Shown here: positions 47,774 through 57,436 of the stretch, piece by piece
Position numbering within the stretch: position 1 is the first letter of the stretch
How the letters are laid out: every line of letters begins with the position of its first letter
Position numbers and translations under genes: made by a program
From: Beggiatoa leptomitoformis
GTDB lineage: Bacteria; Pseudomonadota; Gammaproteobacteria; Beggiatoales; Beggiatoaceae
Direction: 5' to 3'
DNA: 64,000 nt
NCBI RefSeq assembly: GCF_001305575.3
Contig: NZ_CP012373.2
Span: 1,178,001 to 1,242,000 of the forward strand
Notes under the pieces: generated by a model
What the model was told of the DNA's origin: nothing
Databases searched by the model: none
The model's input: the letters and a program-made list of their open reading frames with translations, nothing else

Positions 47774-49069
47774 ATGTTAGATTTTGACGAACCCAGCAAC
47801 GGTGACGAATCCCCACTGTTACGCAAATTAAGTGTTGCTCACAGCAAAACGGCCTACAAAAATAATAGCTTTTCTGGCATAGCAGAATCCCGCCAGACGG
47901 CGGATTACAAAGCGACTAAACCCGTGATGACGGCGAGTAAATCTATGGGCAAAGAATCTGCCATTGAAGAAATAACACCCACTACCGAAAAACATCGGGT
48001 TATTTTCCCTATGTCTGCAAGCCTTGCACCCGTGAGTATAGGAGCGCGCCGCCCTGATGCGGACAGCGTGAAAATCATAGGCGGTCAAGGTTATGACGTG
48101 CGTCAACCCGTACCGTTAAAATACCCCAATATCAGACAGCACTTTCTAAATGCCCGTAATAATTTTTGGACACCTAACGACATTGCAATGGGTGACGATA
48201 AAATGCAATGGAATACGGGAAAATTGACGGAAGAAGAAACGTGGATGTTCAAGTGCAACATCTCCTATTTGACCGCCTCAGATAATCTAGTACCCGATAA
48301 TTTAGACAATGCGATTCTTGCGCAAATTACAGCGAATGAAATGCGGCAATACTTGCGTTGGCAGATGGCAGAAGAAGCGAATCACATTGAATCCTATTTC
48401 TTTATATTAGAGTCATTCGGTTTAGATGTAGAAGGACAAGGGCAAATATTCAATTTATACCAACAAGTACCTGAATTAACAGCTAAGTTGAATTGGAATT
48501 TAACCTTTACGAATAACGTGGTTAGTTGTGGCGCACCCTTTGGTTCACCTGAAGCGAACCGCGCATTATTAGAAGATTTAATCAGTTACTACATTTTTGA
48601 ATACTTATTTTTCCCGTTAGGCTTCTCACAAGTATTCGCCTTAGCCCGTCAAGGTAAACTCAGAAACACCGCGCAACAATACCAATATATTTGGCGTGAT
48701 GAAAACCTACATGCCATTAACGGACGCTGGTTAATCCGACAAATCATCAAAGAAAACCCAGCATTATGGGATAAGTCTATGCGTGAGCGCGCCCGTGCTA
48801 TTATCAATGAAGCGGTGATATTAGAAACGAACTTTGGCAAAGCAACCATGCCAAATGGCGGTATTCCCGGATTATCCTTAAAGTCCTATACCGACTACGC
48901 CCGCCTAATGGCAAACAATATTTGCCAAGCACTGGGATTAGAATTGCTCTTTGATATTAAAGAACATCCTATGGCGTGGTTGTCTGAGTATGAAATGAAA
49001 CAGGAAGTCAATTTTTTTGAGGGGCGGGTACGCGATTATAGAGTTGGCAGTGATTTAAAGTGGGAATAA
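47774..49069 (+). CDS. nrdB: Ribonucleotide reductase beta (R2) subunit, class I
   Basis: 431 residues; about 110 residues at the N-terminus precede the ferritin-like R2 fold. Metal-ligand candidates are the Asp in LTASDNLVPDN, Glu and His in EEANHIESY, Glu in YYIFEYLFF, and Glu/His in WRDENLHAIN. A Tyr follows the first His at the +4 position, matching the radical Tyr of class Ia R2 rather than the Phe of class Ic. R2 makes the radical used by NrdA to reduce ribonucleotides. No nrdA is adjacent. CAGGAGAATTTTAAGCAA supplies a strong ribosome site. A terminator follows. Confidence 0.9.
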   Translation: MLDFDEPSNGDESPLLRKLSVAHSKTAYKNNSFSGIAESRQTADYKATKPVMTASKSMGKESAIEEITPTTEKHRVIFPMSASLAPVSIGARRPDADSVKIIGGQGYDVRQPVPLKYPNIRQHFLNARNNFWTPNDIAMGDDKMQWNTGKLTEEETWMFKCNISYLTASDNLVPDNLDNAILAQITANEMRQYLRWQMAEEANHIESYFFILESFGLDVEGQGQIFNLYQQVPELTAKLNWNLTFTNNVVSCGAPFGSPEANRALLEDLISYYIFEYLFFPLGFSQVFALARQGKLRNTAQQYQYIWRDENLHAINGRWLIRQIIKENPALWDKSMRERARAIINEAVILETNFGKATMPNGGIPGLSLKSYTDYARLMANNICQALGLELLFDIKEHPMAWLSEYEMKQEVNFFEGRVRDYRVGSDLKWE

Positions 49070-49104
49070 TATGTAATTAACCTAAAATAATCCCTTTTCA
49101 CTAT

Positions 49105-49146
49105 AAAAGTACCTGTTAGTGTTTACCATCTAACAGGTACTTTTTA
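49105..49146 (+). terminator. Rho-independent terminator after nrdB
   Basis: AAAAGTACCTGTTAG (49105-49119) pairs with CTAACAGGTACTTTT (49130-49144) around a 10-base loop, with a T run on the right. Confidence 0.92.
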
Positions 49147-49334
49147 CTTACCTACTCCACTAGCCCGTGTTCATCAGCTATTTTAAAAAATAAAAAAGCA
49201 ATACTGTGTTGCACGCATATCTTAAAAATCATCATTACTCTATTATTAGAACCAGTGTAAGAGCAGGATTCTCTAGCACAGGCTTAGTAATAACGCCCCC
49301 TTAAGTTATTACGTTTCTTTTTTGAGTAATTAAC

Positions 49335-49682
49335 ATGAATATCAAAAAATTAGCTGCACTTGTTTGTTTATTACCGCTTGCATTATCTGCACAACTTGCC
49401 TTTGCCGTACAATACACAATCACGAATGATTCAGGTGTGGTTATTGACGAATTGTATCTTGCTGCCAGCGAAACCAAAGATTGGGGGCATGATATTTTAG
49501 GACAAGATACATTGGATAACGGTGCAACGGTGGAAATTTTATTTGATCACGATGATGATCGTTGCATGTGGGATTTAGCCATTAAAGATACTGCTGGCAA
49601 TCAAATTATGTGGTACAACTTTGATTTATGTAAATACAGTAAGTTGACGTTAAAACCCGATGGTGTCGCTAGTTACGAGTAA
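49335..49682 (+). CDS. Small secreted protein of unknown function
   Basis: 115 residues with a clear signal peptide (MNIKKLAALVCLLPLALSAQ, cleavage near AFA). The mature part is a small beta-rich domain: YTITNDSGVVIDELYLA, KDWGHDILG, then RCMWDLAIKDTAGNQIMWYNFDLC, with two Cys probably forming a disulfide. Similar small periplasmic proteins are common in proteobacteria and sometimes carry a misleading argininosuccinate lyase label. No enzyme motif is visible. A terminator follows at 49701. Confidence 0.75.
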   Translation: MNIKKLAALVCLLPLALSAQLAFAVQYTITNDSGVVIDELYLAASETKDWGHDILGQDTLDNGATVEILFDHDDDRCMWDLAIKDTAGNQIMWYNFDLCKYSKLTLKPDGVASYE

Positions 49683-49700
49683 TTTAGTTCGTGTTCTAGT

Positions 49701-49735
49701 AAAAAACCTCGTCATGCAAATGGCGAGGTTTTTTA
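49701..49735 (+). terminator. Rho-independent terminator
   Basis: AAAAAACCTCG (49701-49711) and CGAGGTTTTTT (49724-49734) form a perfect stem with a T-tail; A/T tracts on both sides allow bidirectional use. Confidence 0.92.
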
Positions 49736-49751
49736 TTGTCCAGATGATGCT

Positions 49752-49979
49752 AACACGGTGAAACGCATCGGTGAGCCGTTAAATATAGTAACCATATTTT
49801 AAAAAGAGGATAAGAAATGACCTATTCAACAGATTTCCGTAAAAAAGTATTGCTCGTTACCAAGTTTCACTTGGTAATGCCTATTCGCCAAGCGGAGCTT
49901 GCAAGGCAGGCATTACCAAGCAGAGCTTGGTAACGAGCAAATTCCAACACGGTGAAACGCATTAGTGAACCGTTAAATA
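49752..49979 (+). mobile_element. Remnant of an IS630-like transposase with an inserted palindrome
   Basis: An ATG at 49817 after GAGGATAAGAA begins MTYSTDFRKKVL, which looks like the N-terminus of IS630-family transposases, and then stops being transposase-like. A palindrome (TTGCTCGTTACCAAG to CTTGGTAACGAGCAA, 49850-49940) interrupts it. The two sides carry near-identical 34-base direct repeats starting AACACGGTGAAACGCAT at 49752 and 49946. Confidence 0.6.
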
Positions 49980-50002
49980 ATGCGCTACTGAATGTAAGTT
50001 AC

Positions 50003-50641
50003 TTAACGATAAAGTTGATATTGCTGAATAATTTCTAACACTGGTAAGGGGATTAAATAACTAGGGTCACGTCCTTGAGCAACTAAGGTGCGTATTTGTG
50101 TTGCCGAAATGGTTAATGCAGGAATTTCTTCTACCAAAATTTTACCCGCCAAACGCGTATGAATATCTACCGTATTATTAACCTGATGGGTTACAAGAAA
50201 ATCGTGCATACGGTGTGACATGGGCAATAACGTACCGGGACGGCGCACGACAACCAAGTGAGCCAATTCAATTATTGATTCCCATGCCTGCCAAGTCGGC
50301 AATCCAATAAACGCATCCATCCCAAGAATCAAACACAAAGGATTATTCGGATATTCATTACGTAAGCTACGTAATGTATCTACTGTATAAGAGAAGCCTT
50401 GTCGTTTTAACTCTCTATCATCCGCAATTAACCCGCTAACACCCGCAACGGCTGCTTGTACCATCGCAAAACGTAATTCAGCACCAACCGTTGGTTTTTC
50501 TCGGTGCGGTGGATTCGCCGCAGGTACTAGATGTACTTGCGCAAAAGACAATCGTTCATACAATTCTAACGCTAAACGCAAATGTCCATGATGAATAGGG
50601 TTAAATGTTCCCCCTAACATGCCAACTGGTCGTGCTGTCAT
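50003..50641 (-). CDS. nadD: Nicotinate-nucleotide adenylyltransferase NadD
   Basis: About 212 residues. The nucleotidyl-transferase signature is GMLGGTFNPIHHGHLRLAL and the second is ISATQIRTLVAQGRDPSYLIP. It adenylates nicotinate mononucleotide to deamido-NAD in the cytosol. ATG 50641 is taken in place of an upstream TTG. It follows proA by 21 bases in the same direction, so proA-nadD is an operon; holA lies further upstream as in many gammaproteobacteria. rsfS, often next, is not found downstream. Confidence 0.95.
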   Translation of the reverse strand: MTARPVGMLGGTFNPIHHGHLRLALELYERLSFAQVHLVPAANPPHREKPTVGAELRFAMVQAAVAGVSGLIADDRELKRQGFSYTVDTLRSLRNEYPNNPLCLILGMDAFIGLPTWQAWESIIELAHLVVVRRPGTLLPMSHRMHDFLVTHQVNNTVDIHTRLAGKILVEEIPALTISATQIRTLVAQGRDPSYLIPLPVLEIIQQYQLYR

Positions 50642-50662
50642 ACAAATCAACTCATTAATCTG

Positions 50663-51919
50663 TTATAGACGAATATGCCCATCGCCGAAAACAATATATT
50701 TTTGTGAGGTTAAGCCCTCTAGTCCAACAGGACCACGTGCATGAAATTTATCTGTGCTGATACCAATTTCTGCACCTAATCCATATTCAAAGCCATCCGC
50801 AAAACGGGTAGATGCGTTAATTATCACGGAACTAGAATCAACCTCACGGAGAAAACGCTGTGCTTTTGTCCAGTTTTCCGTCACGATGGCATCGGTATGT
50901 TGCGAACTATATTGGCGAATATGCGCCAGCGCGCTATCAATATTAGGCACAATACGGATTGATAAAATAGGCGCGAGATATTCCGTATGCCAATCTTCTT
51001 CCGTTGCGGGAGTGATACCCGTTATTAAGGCTTGTGTCGCAGGGCAACCGCGCAATTCGACACCTGATGCCAAATATTTTTCTGCCAATAATGGCAAAAC
51101 CCGTTGTGCAATCCGTTCTGCAACCAGCAAGGTTTCCATCGTGTTACAAGTTCCATAACGATGCGTTTTTGCGTTATATGCAATAGCAACAGCTTTATCT
51201 ATATCCGCTTCATCATCAATATACACATGGCAAATACCATCTAAATGTTTGATAACAGGCACACGGGCTTCTTGACTAATCCGTTCAATAAGGCTTTTTC
51301 CGCCACGTGGAATAATCACATCCACATATTGCGTCATTTTAATCAACTCGCCAACGGCTGCACGATCTGTTGTTTCTATGACTTGCACAGCCGTGCGGGG
51401 TAAATTCGCCACGACCAACCCCGCATGAATACACTGTGCAATAGCCTGATTAGAATGCGCCGCCTCAGAACCACCGCGTAAAATGGTTGCATTGCCCGAT
51501 TTTAAACAAAGAGAAGCAGCATCAAGCGTCACATTGGGACGGGATTCATAAATCATCCCAACGACTCCCAATGGCACACGCATTTTGCCAACTTGTATGC
51601 CCGTAGGACGATAGTGCATATTGCTGATTTCCCCAATGGGGTCAGGCAGGGCAATGATTTGTTGTACGCCTTCAATCATGGACGCAATACGAGCGGGATT
51701 AATGGTTAAACGTTCTAATAATGCACTGTCTAACCCTTTTTCTTGCCCATTCGCTACGTCTTTTTCATTAGCAGAAAGCAATTGGTCTTGCCGTTTTTCT
51801 ATTTGTTCTGCAATCATCGCTAACGCTTGATTTTTCATCGCAGTGCTGGCTTTTGCCAAAAAAACTGAAGCATCGCGTGCTTGTTCACCAATGCGTAACA
51901 TATCCGCTTGTAAGCTCAT
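50663..51919 (-). CDS. proA: Gamma-glutamyl phosphate reductase ProA
   Basis: 418 residues, standard length. It reduces gamma-glutamyl phosphate with NADPH to glutamate semialdehyde in proline synthesis. Visible blocks are [40 protein letters not shown] and the catalytic Cys in [14 protein letters not shown]. It is upstream of nadD. A MITE-like element and a REP-like hairpin lie between it and holA. proB is not adjacent. Confidence 0.97.
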   Translation of the reverse strand: MSLQADMLRIGEQARDASVFLAKASTAMKNQALAMIAEQIEKRQDQLLSANEKDVANGQEKGLDSALLERLTINPARIASMIEGVQQIIALPDPIGEISNMHYRPTGIQVGKMRVPLGVVGMIYESRPNVTLDAASLCLKSGNATILRGGSEAAHSNQAIAQCIHAGLVVANLPRTAVQVIETTDRAAVGELIKMTQYVDVIIPRGGKSLIERISQEARVPVIKHLDGICHVYIDDEADIDKAVAIAYNAKTHRYGTCNTMETLLVAERIAQRVLPLLAEKYLASGVELRGCPATQALITGITPATEEDWHTEYLAPILSIRIVPNIDSALAHIRQYSSQHTDAIVTENWTKAQRFLREVDSSSVIINASTRFADGFEYGLGAEIGISTDKFHARGPVGLEGLTSQKYIVFGDGHIRL

Positions 51920-51975
51920 ACAATTTCCTCAAACAACCCTATAAAACTAATCTATGATGTAAAAGATTGCCTAAA

Positions 51976-52087
51976 TTAACCTGAGTTCGGGATAAGAAAT
52001 TCTCGTTCCCACGCTCTGGCGTGGGAACGAGATAAACCAATTAAATTTATTAATTTTTCCCTATTTCTTATCCCGAACTCAGGTTAA
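51976..52087. mobile_element. 112-bp MITE-like element with 24-bp terminal inverted repeats
   Basis: TTAACCTGAGTTCGGGATAA begins the left arm (51976-51999) and its exact reverse complement ends the element (52064-52087). A second hairpin is nested inside: CTCGTTCCCACG/CGTGGGAACGAG near 52001-52032. There is no coding capacity. It lies between proA and holA. Confidence 0.88.
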
Positions 52088-52115
52088 ATTAGAACCCGCA
52101 GAACAACAAGAAGAC

Positions 52116-52144
52116 GGATACCACCGCTTAAAGTGATGGTATCC
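52116..52144. repeat. REP-like dispersed hairpin, copy 4
   Basis: GGATACCACCGCTT-AAAGTGATGGTATCC forms an imperfect stem related to the copies at 15081, 43526 and 47450. Confidence 0.7.
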
Positions 52145-52191
52145 ATTCTGCTCTTGCGTTTATTCTGGAAATTCTGCTTCAGATAACTTTT

Positions 52192-53208
52192 TTATAACGT
52201 AACACCTGATATTTGCACGCTTAAACGCAATAATTCATCCCACACATTACCCACGGCTGCCCCTTTAATCATACGGTCTATCATGACACTCTGTTGCAAA
52301 AAACGTTGCCATTTCTTTACTGAATAGCGTTTTGTTGCTTTTTGTATTATTGCTTGTCGTTGTTGCCAAACACGAAAGGTGCGAAAAACTTGGTCTGCCC
52401 GTTGTCCACTTTGTAGCGCGTAACTAACTTGACATAAAAGACGAATATCTTTATTCAACGCCCATAAAATCAACACAGGGTCATAACCTTCTGCTTTCAA
52501 CCCTTGTAACTGTCGCACACAACGGGCTGTTTCCCCATTCAGTACCGTATCGACCCAGTCAAAGATTTCAAACCGCGCACTGTCAGCAACGGCATCCATT
52601 ACTTGTTCAACATCAATAATCTGCCCTTGTCCATGTAATAGCTTTAATTTTTCGATTTCTTGCGCACAAGCTAATAAATGTCCTTCTGAACGTTCCGCAA
52701 TCATTTGAATGGCATCACTTGTTGCTTGCAATCCACAAGCACTTAAGCGTTGATTTATCCAAGCGGGTAACTCTGCTAATTCTAAGGGGAAAACTTGCAC
52801 AATAACGCTTTTTTCCTCAACGGCTGTAAACCACTTCGTTTTTTGCTTTTGACTATCCAATTTGTCCGCGGTCATCAGTAAAACGGTATCTGGTGGAAGA
52901 TTAGCTAAATAGCTGCTTAAGGCTTTTGTGCCTGCATCATTTGGCGTTTTACTGCCCATTTGCACTTCTAACAATCGCCGTGTTGCAAATAAAGATAAAC
53001 TGCTGGCTTCTTGTTCAAGATTTTTCCAATCAAACCCTGTATCTACAACCATCACAACCCGTTCACTAAATCCTTGCTGGCGGGCAAATTGACGCAATAA
53101 ATCGCTACATTCCATTAACTGCAAGGGTTCATCCCCTGTAATTAAATAAACGGCAGAAAGACCTTGTTTTTGCAAATGATTGGTAAGCTGGGAGGGTTTA
53201 ATACGCAT
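52192..53208 (-). CDS. holA: DNA polymerase III delta subunit HolA
   Basis: 338 residues (E. coli 343). The N-terminus MRIKPSQLTNHLQKQGLSAVYLITGDEPLQLMEC matches the delta subunit, which opens the beta clamp as part of the clamp loader. Further blocks are FDWKNLEQEASSLSLFATRRLLEVQ and the C-terminal collar domain. It is preceded by a small DUF6489 gene and followed, after MITE sequences, by proA and nadD. lptE, often upstream, is absent from the window. Confidence 0.93.
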   Translation of the reverse strand: MRIKPSQLTNHLQKQGLSAVYLITGDEPLQLMECSDLLRQFARQQGFSERVVMVVDTGFDWKNLEQEASSLSLFATRRLLEVQMGSKTPNDAGTKALSSYLANLPPDTVLLMTADKLDSQKQKTKWFTAVEEKSVIVQVFPLELAELPAWINQRLSACGLQATSDAIQMIAERSEGHLLACAQEIEKLKLLHGQGQIIDVEQVMDAVADSARFEIFDWVDTVLNGETARCVRQLQGLKAEGYDPVLILWALNKDIRLLCQVSYALQSGQRADQVFRTFRVWQQRQAIIQKATKRYSVKKWQRFLQQSVMIDRMIKGAAVGNVWDELLRLSVQISGVTL

Positions 53209-53253
53209 ACAGTTTACAGACTATAGAAAATAATGGCTAAACACTTGCTTAAT

Positions 53254-53508
53254 CTAGTCTTTTTTATCATGACTGGAAGACACACCCATCATAGCTTGCC
53301 AAAAGGTTTTTTGTAGCGTACTTAATGATTGTAAATGTTCTGGTAAAAAAGGTTTCATTAACGTTGCGGGGTCAAAACCATCCATTCCTGCAGACATATT
53401 TTTACGAATAATTTCCAACATTTCATTTTGCAAAGGTTCAAGATCAGGCAAGCCAAAAAAACTTCTTAATTCTTGAGGGGTCGCTTCAACATCTACTTTA
53501 ATTTTCAT
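53254..53508 (-). CDS. Small DUF6489-type protein
   Basis: 84 residues, soluble and mostly helical. MKIKVDVEATPQELRSFFGLPD followed by MLEIIRKNMSAGMDGFDPATLMKPFLPEHLQSL resembles the DUF6489 family found in marine and sulfur proteobacteria, in which the TPQELRxFFGLPD segment is conserved. Function is unknown. It lies 45 bases upstream of holA in the same direction and may be co-transcribed. Confidence 0.75.
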   Translation of the reverse strand: MKIKVDVEATPQELRSFFGLPDLEPLQNEMLEIIRKNMSAGMDGFDPATLMKPFLPEHLQSLSTLQKTFWQAMMGVSSSHDKKD

Positions 53509-53840
53509 GATTATTGACTCTGGTTAGTTGTATTTTATTTGCTAGTAATGGGCATAAAAACTAATGAGCAGTGTACCGTTTTAAGGAAAAATATGTAATG
53601 GGTTGATGGGCAACAATCACCCAAAAAAGCTCAAAAGTGGTGCATTTTGGTATAAAAATTGCGCTATTCTTGGACAAATTCGGAACTGTATCAATCTACA
53701 CATCTGAACGTAATATAGTGACAACATATCAAAACGGGTGGAGATGCGAGTAATATACTTAGCTTCTTGCTTATTAACAGCTATCGCTTTATGCTTAAGT
53801 GCAGACGATACGCTTAATTTAACTTAATAAAATTAAAAAG
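53509..53840. other. Intergenic region upstream of the MASE1 gene
   Basis: AT-rich; the minus-strand promoter of the DUF6489 gene and the plus-strand promoter of the MASE1 gene must lie here. It contains a short leader-like frame at 53744. Confidence 0.45.
53744..53827 (+). CDS. Possible 27-residue leader peptide (weak)
   Basis: ATG at 53744 opens MRVIYLASCLLTAIALCLSA, a signal-peptide-like stretch, with a stop 13 bases before the MASE1 gene. GGTGGAG is directly adjacent to the ATG, closer than usual. It could be a leader peptide, a decayed secreted protein or chance. Confidence 0.25.
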   Translation: MRVIYLASCLLTAIALCLSADDTLNLT

Positions 53841-55247
53841 ATGCATAAATACTCCTCAACTGCCTTACATGAAAAATGGAATAGTGGGCTTGCTTACTTG
53901 TTCCAAATTATTTTACTCGCAGCGGTTTATTTTGCAGCGGCACATGTAGGCTTTTTTCTTGGCATATTAAAAGGAGTAATGCCTGTCTTTTTACCCGCAG
54001 GTATTGCATTAGCAGCATTGTGGTTGTTTGGAATTCGTTTGTGGCCTGGCATTATTTTAGGGTTATTTCTAACCAAATTTGATGGATTGCGTGCATACGA
54101 ACTGTCGATTTTTTCTATCCTCTTTTTTCAAGCAATTGGTGCAACAATCCAAGCCGTTTTAAGTGTTTGGCTACTGAAATATTTTGATTTTCATGATAAG
54201 TTTAATCGTGTCCGTGATGTGTTCAGTTTCGGCACAGTTACTTTTTTTATCGCGCCGCTGATTGGCTCTGCTATTTATGCAATTGCCTTTTATATTCAAG
54301 AATTTCCCTTTATTGGTGGGTTATTTCAAAACCCCTCCCAATTTTTAAGTTATCGTGACCAAATCGTCATAACAACCGTTCTAAACGATGGTATTGGAAT
54401 GTTTGTTATGACAGCAACGCTGCTGGTATGGCGACAATTACCTGATAATTTATCTAGTTATTTAACTCCCCAACGTTGTTTTGAAGCCCTTTTACTTTTA
54501 AGCATTCTCGTTAGCGTCTGTGTGTTAAGTTTAGATGTTGAACAAGCACAACAACGTCAATTATTTTTATACATGATTTTGCCCTTTGTGATTTGGGCGG
54601 CAACCCGTTTTGAACAACACGGTGCAACCCTTGCCGCATCACTTGTCGCATCTATGTTACTTGTGGGTAGCTTAGAGTTAGAAAAAGCCCCTGGATACCG
54701 CGACATGGTGTATTTATTCTCAGAAATCAGCTTTATTGGAATCACAGCATTTACAGGATTTATTGTGGCTGTTGCATTTAGTGAGCGACGATTAGCCATT
54801 GAAAATGCACAACGAGAACGTGATTGGGCTATTACAACCCTACATTCTATTGGGGATGCGGTTATCACAACTGACCAACATGCACGCGTAACATTTATTA
54901 ATCCGCAAGCTGAAGAGCTGTTAAGCTGGGCGCATAAACAAATTATTAATCGGCATATTTCAGAAGTATTTCAAGTACGTGCCTTAGACGAGTTGGGTGG
55001 AAAACAAGAAAATCCTGTAGAACGCTGTTTACGCGGTGTGCATACCCCCCCCCATCGGAGTTTTTTAACGAATCGGCTCAATGAAGAAATTATTATTGAA
55101 AATTCCGTTTCCCCTATTCGTGATCAATATGGACGACATGTTGAAGGTGTTGTCATTGTTTTTCATGATGTTTCTAAAGAGCGACATTTACGCGAATTGT
55201 CTTCTGTACAAAGTAATCAAGATACCTTAGAGCCTGTCATCAAATAA
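53841..55247 (+). pseudogene. MASE1-PAS-GGDEF-EAL protein, 5' part, interrupted by an IS element
   Basis: The N-terminal 463 codons encode a MASE1 membrane sensor domain (about eight helices, residues 15-300; FLPAGIALAALWLFGIRLWPG is typical) and a PAS domain (about 325-450, HSIGDAVITTDQHARVTFINP). The frame runs into the IS element at 55230, adding EPVIK before a stop. Removing the element and one TA copy restores a single 893-codon frame into the GGDEF domain at 56083. In the disrupted state only a membrane sensor without output is made. The intact protein would have controlled c-di-GMP levels. Confidence 0.9.
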
Positions 55248-55261
55248 GAAGGGTTAAAGGT

Positions 55262-55594
55262 TCAAGCTAAAAGAATCAAGGTAGAAGCCAAATAAACCCC
55301 ACTTAAGAAATTCCTAGCGCGTTTATCATATCGTGTAGCTATAGCGCGGTATTGCTTTAATTTACCAAAGAAATGCTCGATTAAATAACGTGCCTTATAA
55401 AGGACTTTATCATAATAAGGTGGATTTAAACGATTTTTCCTGAACGGAATCACAGGTTCTATGCCTTGCTGTTTTAAAACATCTCTAACCCGTTCATCTG
55501 CATCATAAGCCTTATCAGCCAATAAAGCGTTTGCCTTTATCTGAGGAATAAGAGCATCAGCCCCCTCAAGGTCGCTTGCCTGTCCCGCAGTCAA
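55262..55594 (-). CDS. IS5-family transposase, C-terminal frame (orfB)
   Basis: 110 residues opening [16 protein letters not shown] after the frameshift region. It contains the later DDE catalytic part: the second Asp lies in [14 protein letters not shown] and the Glu region in [23 protein letters not shown]. It has no good start of its own and should be made as a fusion with orfA by a -1 shift on a run of nine T at about 55593-55601. Confidence 0.92.
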   Translation of the reverse strand: MTAGQASDLEGADALIPQIKANALLADKAYDADERVRDVLKQQGIEPVIPFRKNRLNPPYYDKVLYKARYLIEHFFGKLKQYRAIATRYDKRARNFLSGVYLASTLILLA

Positions 55595-56010
55595 AAAAAA
55601 AGGGTCGGATTGCCCAGTGCGTCAACAACGGAGTTAATCTTGGTACTTAAACCCCCTGCGCTACGTCCAATGGCTTCATCTGCGCCACCACCACTACTAT
55701 GTTGATGCGCTCTAACTATTGTGCTGTCTATCATGGCATATTCATTATCGGCATCGGCACTTAGTATCTTGAAAACACGTTCCCAGACACCTTTCTTAGA
55801 CCAACGACTGAAGCGGGTATGGACGACACGGAAATCACCAAAGCGTTCGGGGAGGTCGCGCCAAGGAATGCCACTGCGATAACGGAATAGAACAGCATCA
55901 ATAAACAAGCGGTTATCTTTAGCCGTCATCCCGACATGTCCTTTACGCCCAGGGAGTAGCGGTTCTAGTTTTGACCATTGTTCATCGGTTAAGGCATAGC
56001 GACGACTCAT
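55591..56010 (-). CDS. IS5-family transposase, N-terminal frame (orfA)
   Basis: About 139 residues starting [21 protein letters not shown], typical of IS427-group transposases, with [23 protein letters not shown] (DUF4096-like helix-turn-helix region) and [18 protein letters not shown] carrying the first catalytic Asp. ATG 56010 is preferred to the upstream ATG at 56076 inside the terminal repeat. The frame ends at a TGA after the T run, where slippage to orfB is expected (NPTLFF then LTAGQ). Confidence 0.93.
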   Translation of the reverse strand: MSRRYALTDEQWSKLEPLLPGRKGHVGMTAKDNRLFIDAVLFRYRSGIPWRDLPERFGDFRVVHTRFSRWSKKGVWERVFKILSADADNEYAMIDSTIVRAHQHSSGGGADEAIGRSAGGLSTKINSVVDALGNPTLFF

Positions 56011-56082
56011 TGTTTTATCCTTGGCGATATCTGGGTATATGATTATAATATAACATTTTTTACTATTTGATGACACGCCCTA

Positions 56083-57375
56083 ACAGGACTTTTTAACCGT
56101 CAAGAATTTGAATATCGCTTGAGTGCGCTTGTTACACAAGCAAAAACTGAAAGCACTTCACATACTTTCTTATACTTAGATATAGATCAGTTCACACAAT
56201 TAATTGAAATATATGGGCAACCTGCGGCTGATATATTACTGCAACAATTTGCAACGGCATTACAAAAACGAATTCGCAACGGTGATATTTTTGCACGGAT
56301 AACCCGTGACCAATTTGCTATCTTATTGAAAAATTGTCCGATTGAATGGGCTGAAAATGTTGCCGATTCGTTTTTAAAAGAAATTCGTGAATGTCGTTTT
56401 ATTTTAGATGATAAGCCATTAAGTCTTACGGCCAGCATTGGCGCGATTACTATTAATGCGCAAACGGAAAAAAATCCTACTGCATTGATTGAGCGCGCAG
56501 AACTTGCTTGCTACGCGGCAAAAGAAGAAGGCTCAAACCGTGTGTATGTACATATTGGCAGTGACCAAAAATTGCGCAGCTTACGCCAACATGAAACACA
56601 ATGGTCAAATCAGGTACGACGGGCGATTGCTGAAAATCAATTACAACTATATAGCCAACAAATTACACCGATTGACCATTCCATCAGTAACGGCTCTTGC
56701 TATGAAATATTAGTACGGTTACGCACAGACAAGAATGAATTGATATTACCCCAACAATTTTTACCCGTTGCAGAACGCTATAGTTTTATGGGACATGTTG
56801 ACCGTTGGGTGATTAGCCAAGTTTTTGCCCATTTAGCAGAACGTCCTTTAGATAGAGTAGATGATGAATATATAGGCATTAACTTGTCGATTATGACATT
56901 GAATGACAATAGTTTTATACATTTTATGCAGGAACAATTAACCCATTTAACTGTTGCACCTGCAACCATCTGTTTCGAATTGAATGAAATGGAGATTTTG
57001 ACAACACTGGATAAATCCAGCTATTTTATTCAAACCTTGCATGAAATGGGATTTAGTTTTGCCCTAGACCGTTTTGGCAGTGGTATTGCCTCATTTGACT
57101 ATTTAAAGCGACAACTCCCTGTACAATATCTAAAATTAGATGGCAGATTAATCAAAAATATGGAGTCTGATATGTTGGCACGGCATATTATTAAAGCCAT
57201 TGCCCAAATTGCCCAAACAATGGGGATTAAAACTATCGCCCCTTATGTAGAAAATGATGTTTTATTACAACTGATTAGCGCGACCAGTGTCGACTATCTT
57301 CAAGGGTTCGCCATCGCTAAACCTGAGCCGTTGAAAATATATGCGATTTCTAATATAACCAGTAAAATTATGTAA
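56083..57375 (+). pseudogene. GGDEF-EAL 3' part of the IS-interrupted c-di-GMP protein
   Basis: Continues the MASE1-PAS gene as LTGLFNRQEFEYRLS. The GGDEF motif is degenerate (TRDQF), but the inhibitory RxxD site (RNGD) is kept five residues before it. The EAL domain keeps most phosphodiesterase residues: YEILVRL, INLSIMTLN, ELNEMEIL, LDRFGSG, KLDGRLI and YLQGFAIAKP. The gene would therefore have been mainly a c-di-GMP phosphodiesterase. The fragment could start at TTG 56119, but no good ribosome site is seen, so expression after insertion is doubtful. Confidence 0.88.
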
Positions 57376-57436
57376 AAACGCAAGCAAGCATTTTTTGCTT
57401 TATATTTTATGATTCGTAATCAATTCAACTTATAAT

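Larger units (their letters stand above)
55230..56080 (-). mobile_element. Complete IS5-family insertion sequence (IS427-like), 851 bp
   Basis: Ends are GAGCCTGTCATCAAATA (55230-55246) and its inverted partner TATTTGATGACACGCCC (56064-56080), matching at 15 of 17 positions. A TA duplication flanks it (55228-55229 and 56081-56082). It contains an intact two-frame transposase on the minus strand. Size and TA target suit the IS427 group of IS5. Confidence 0.95.
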
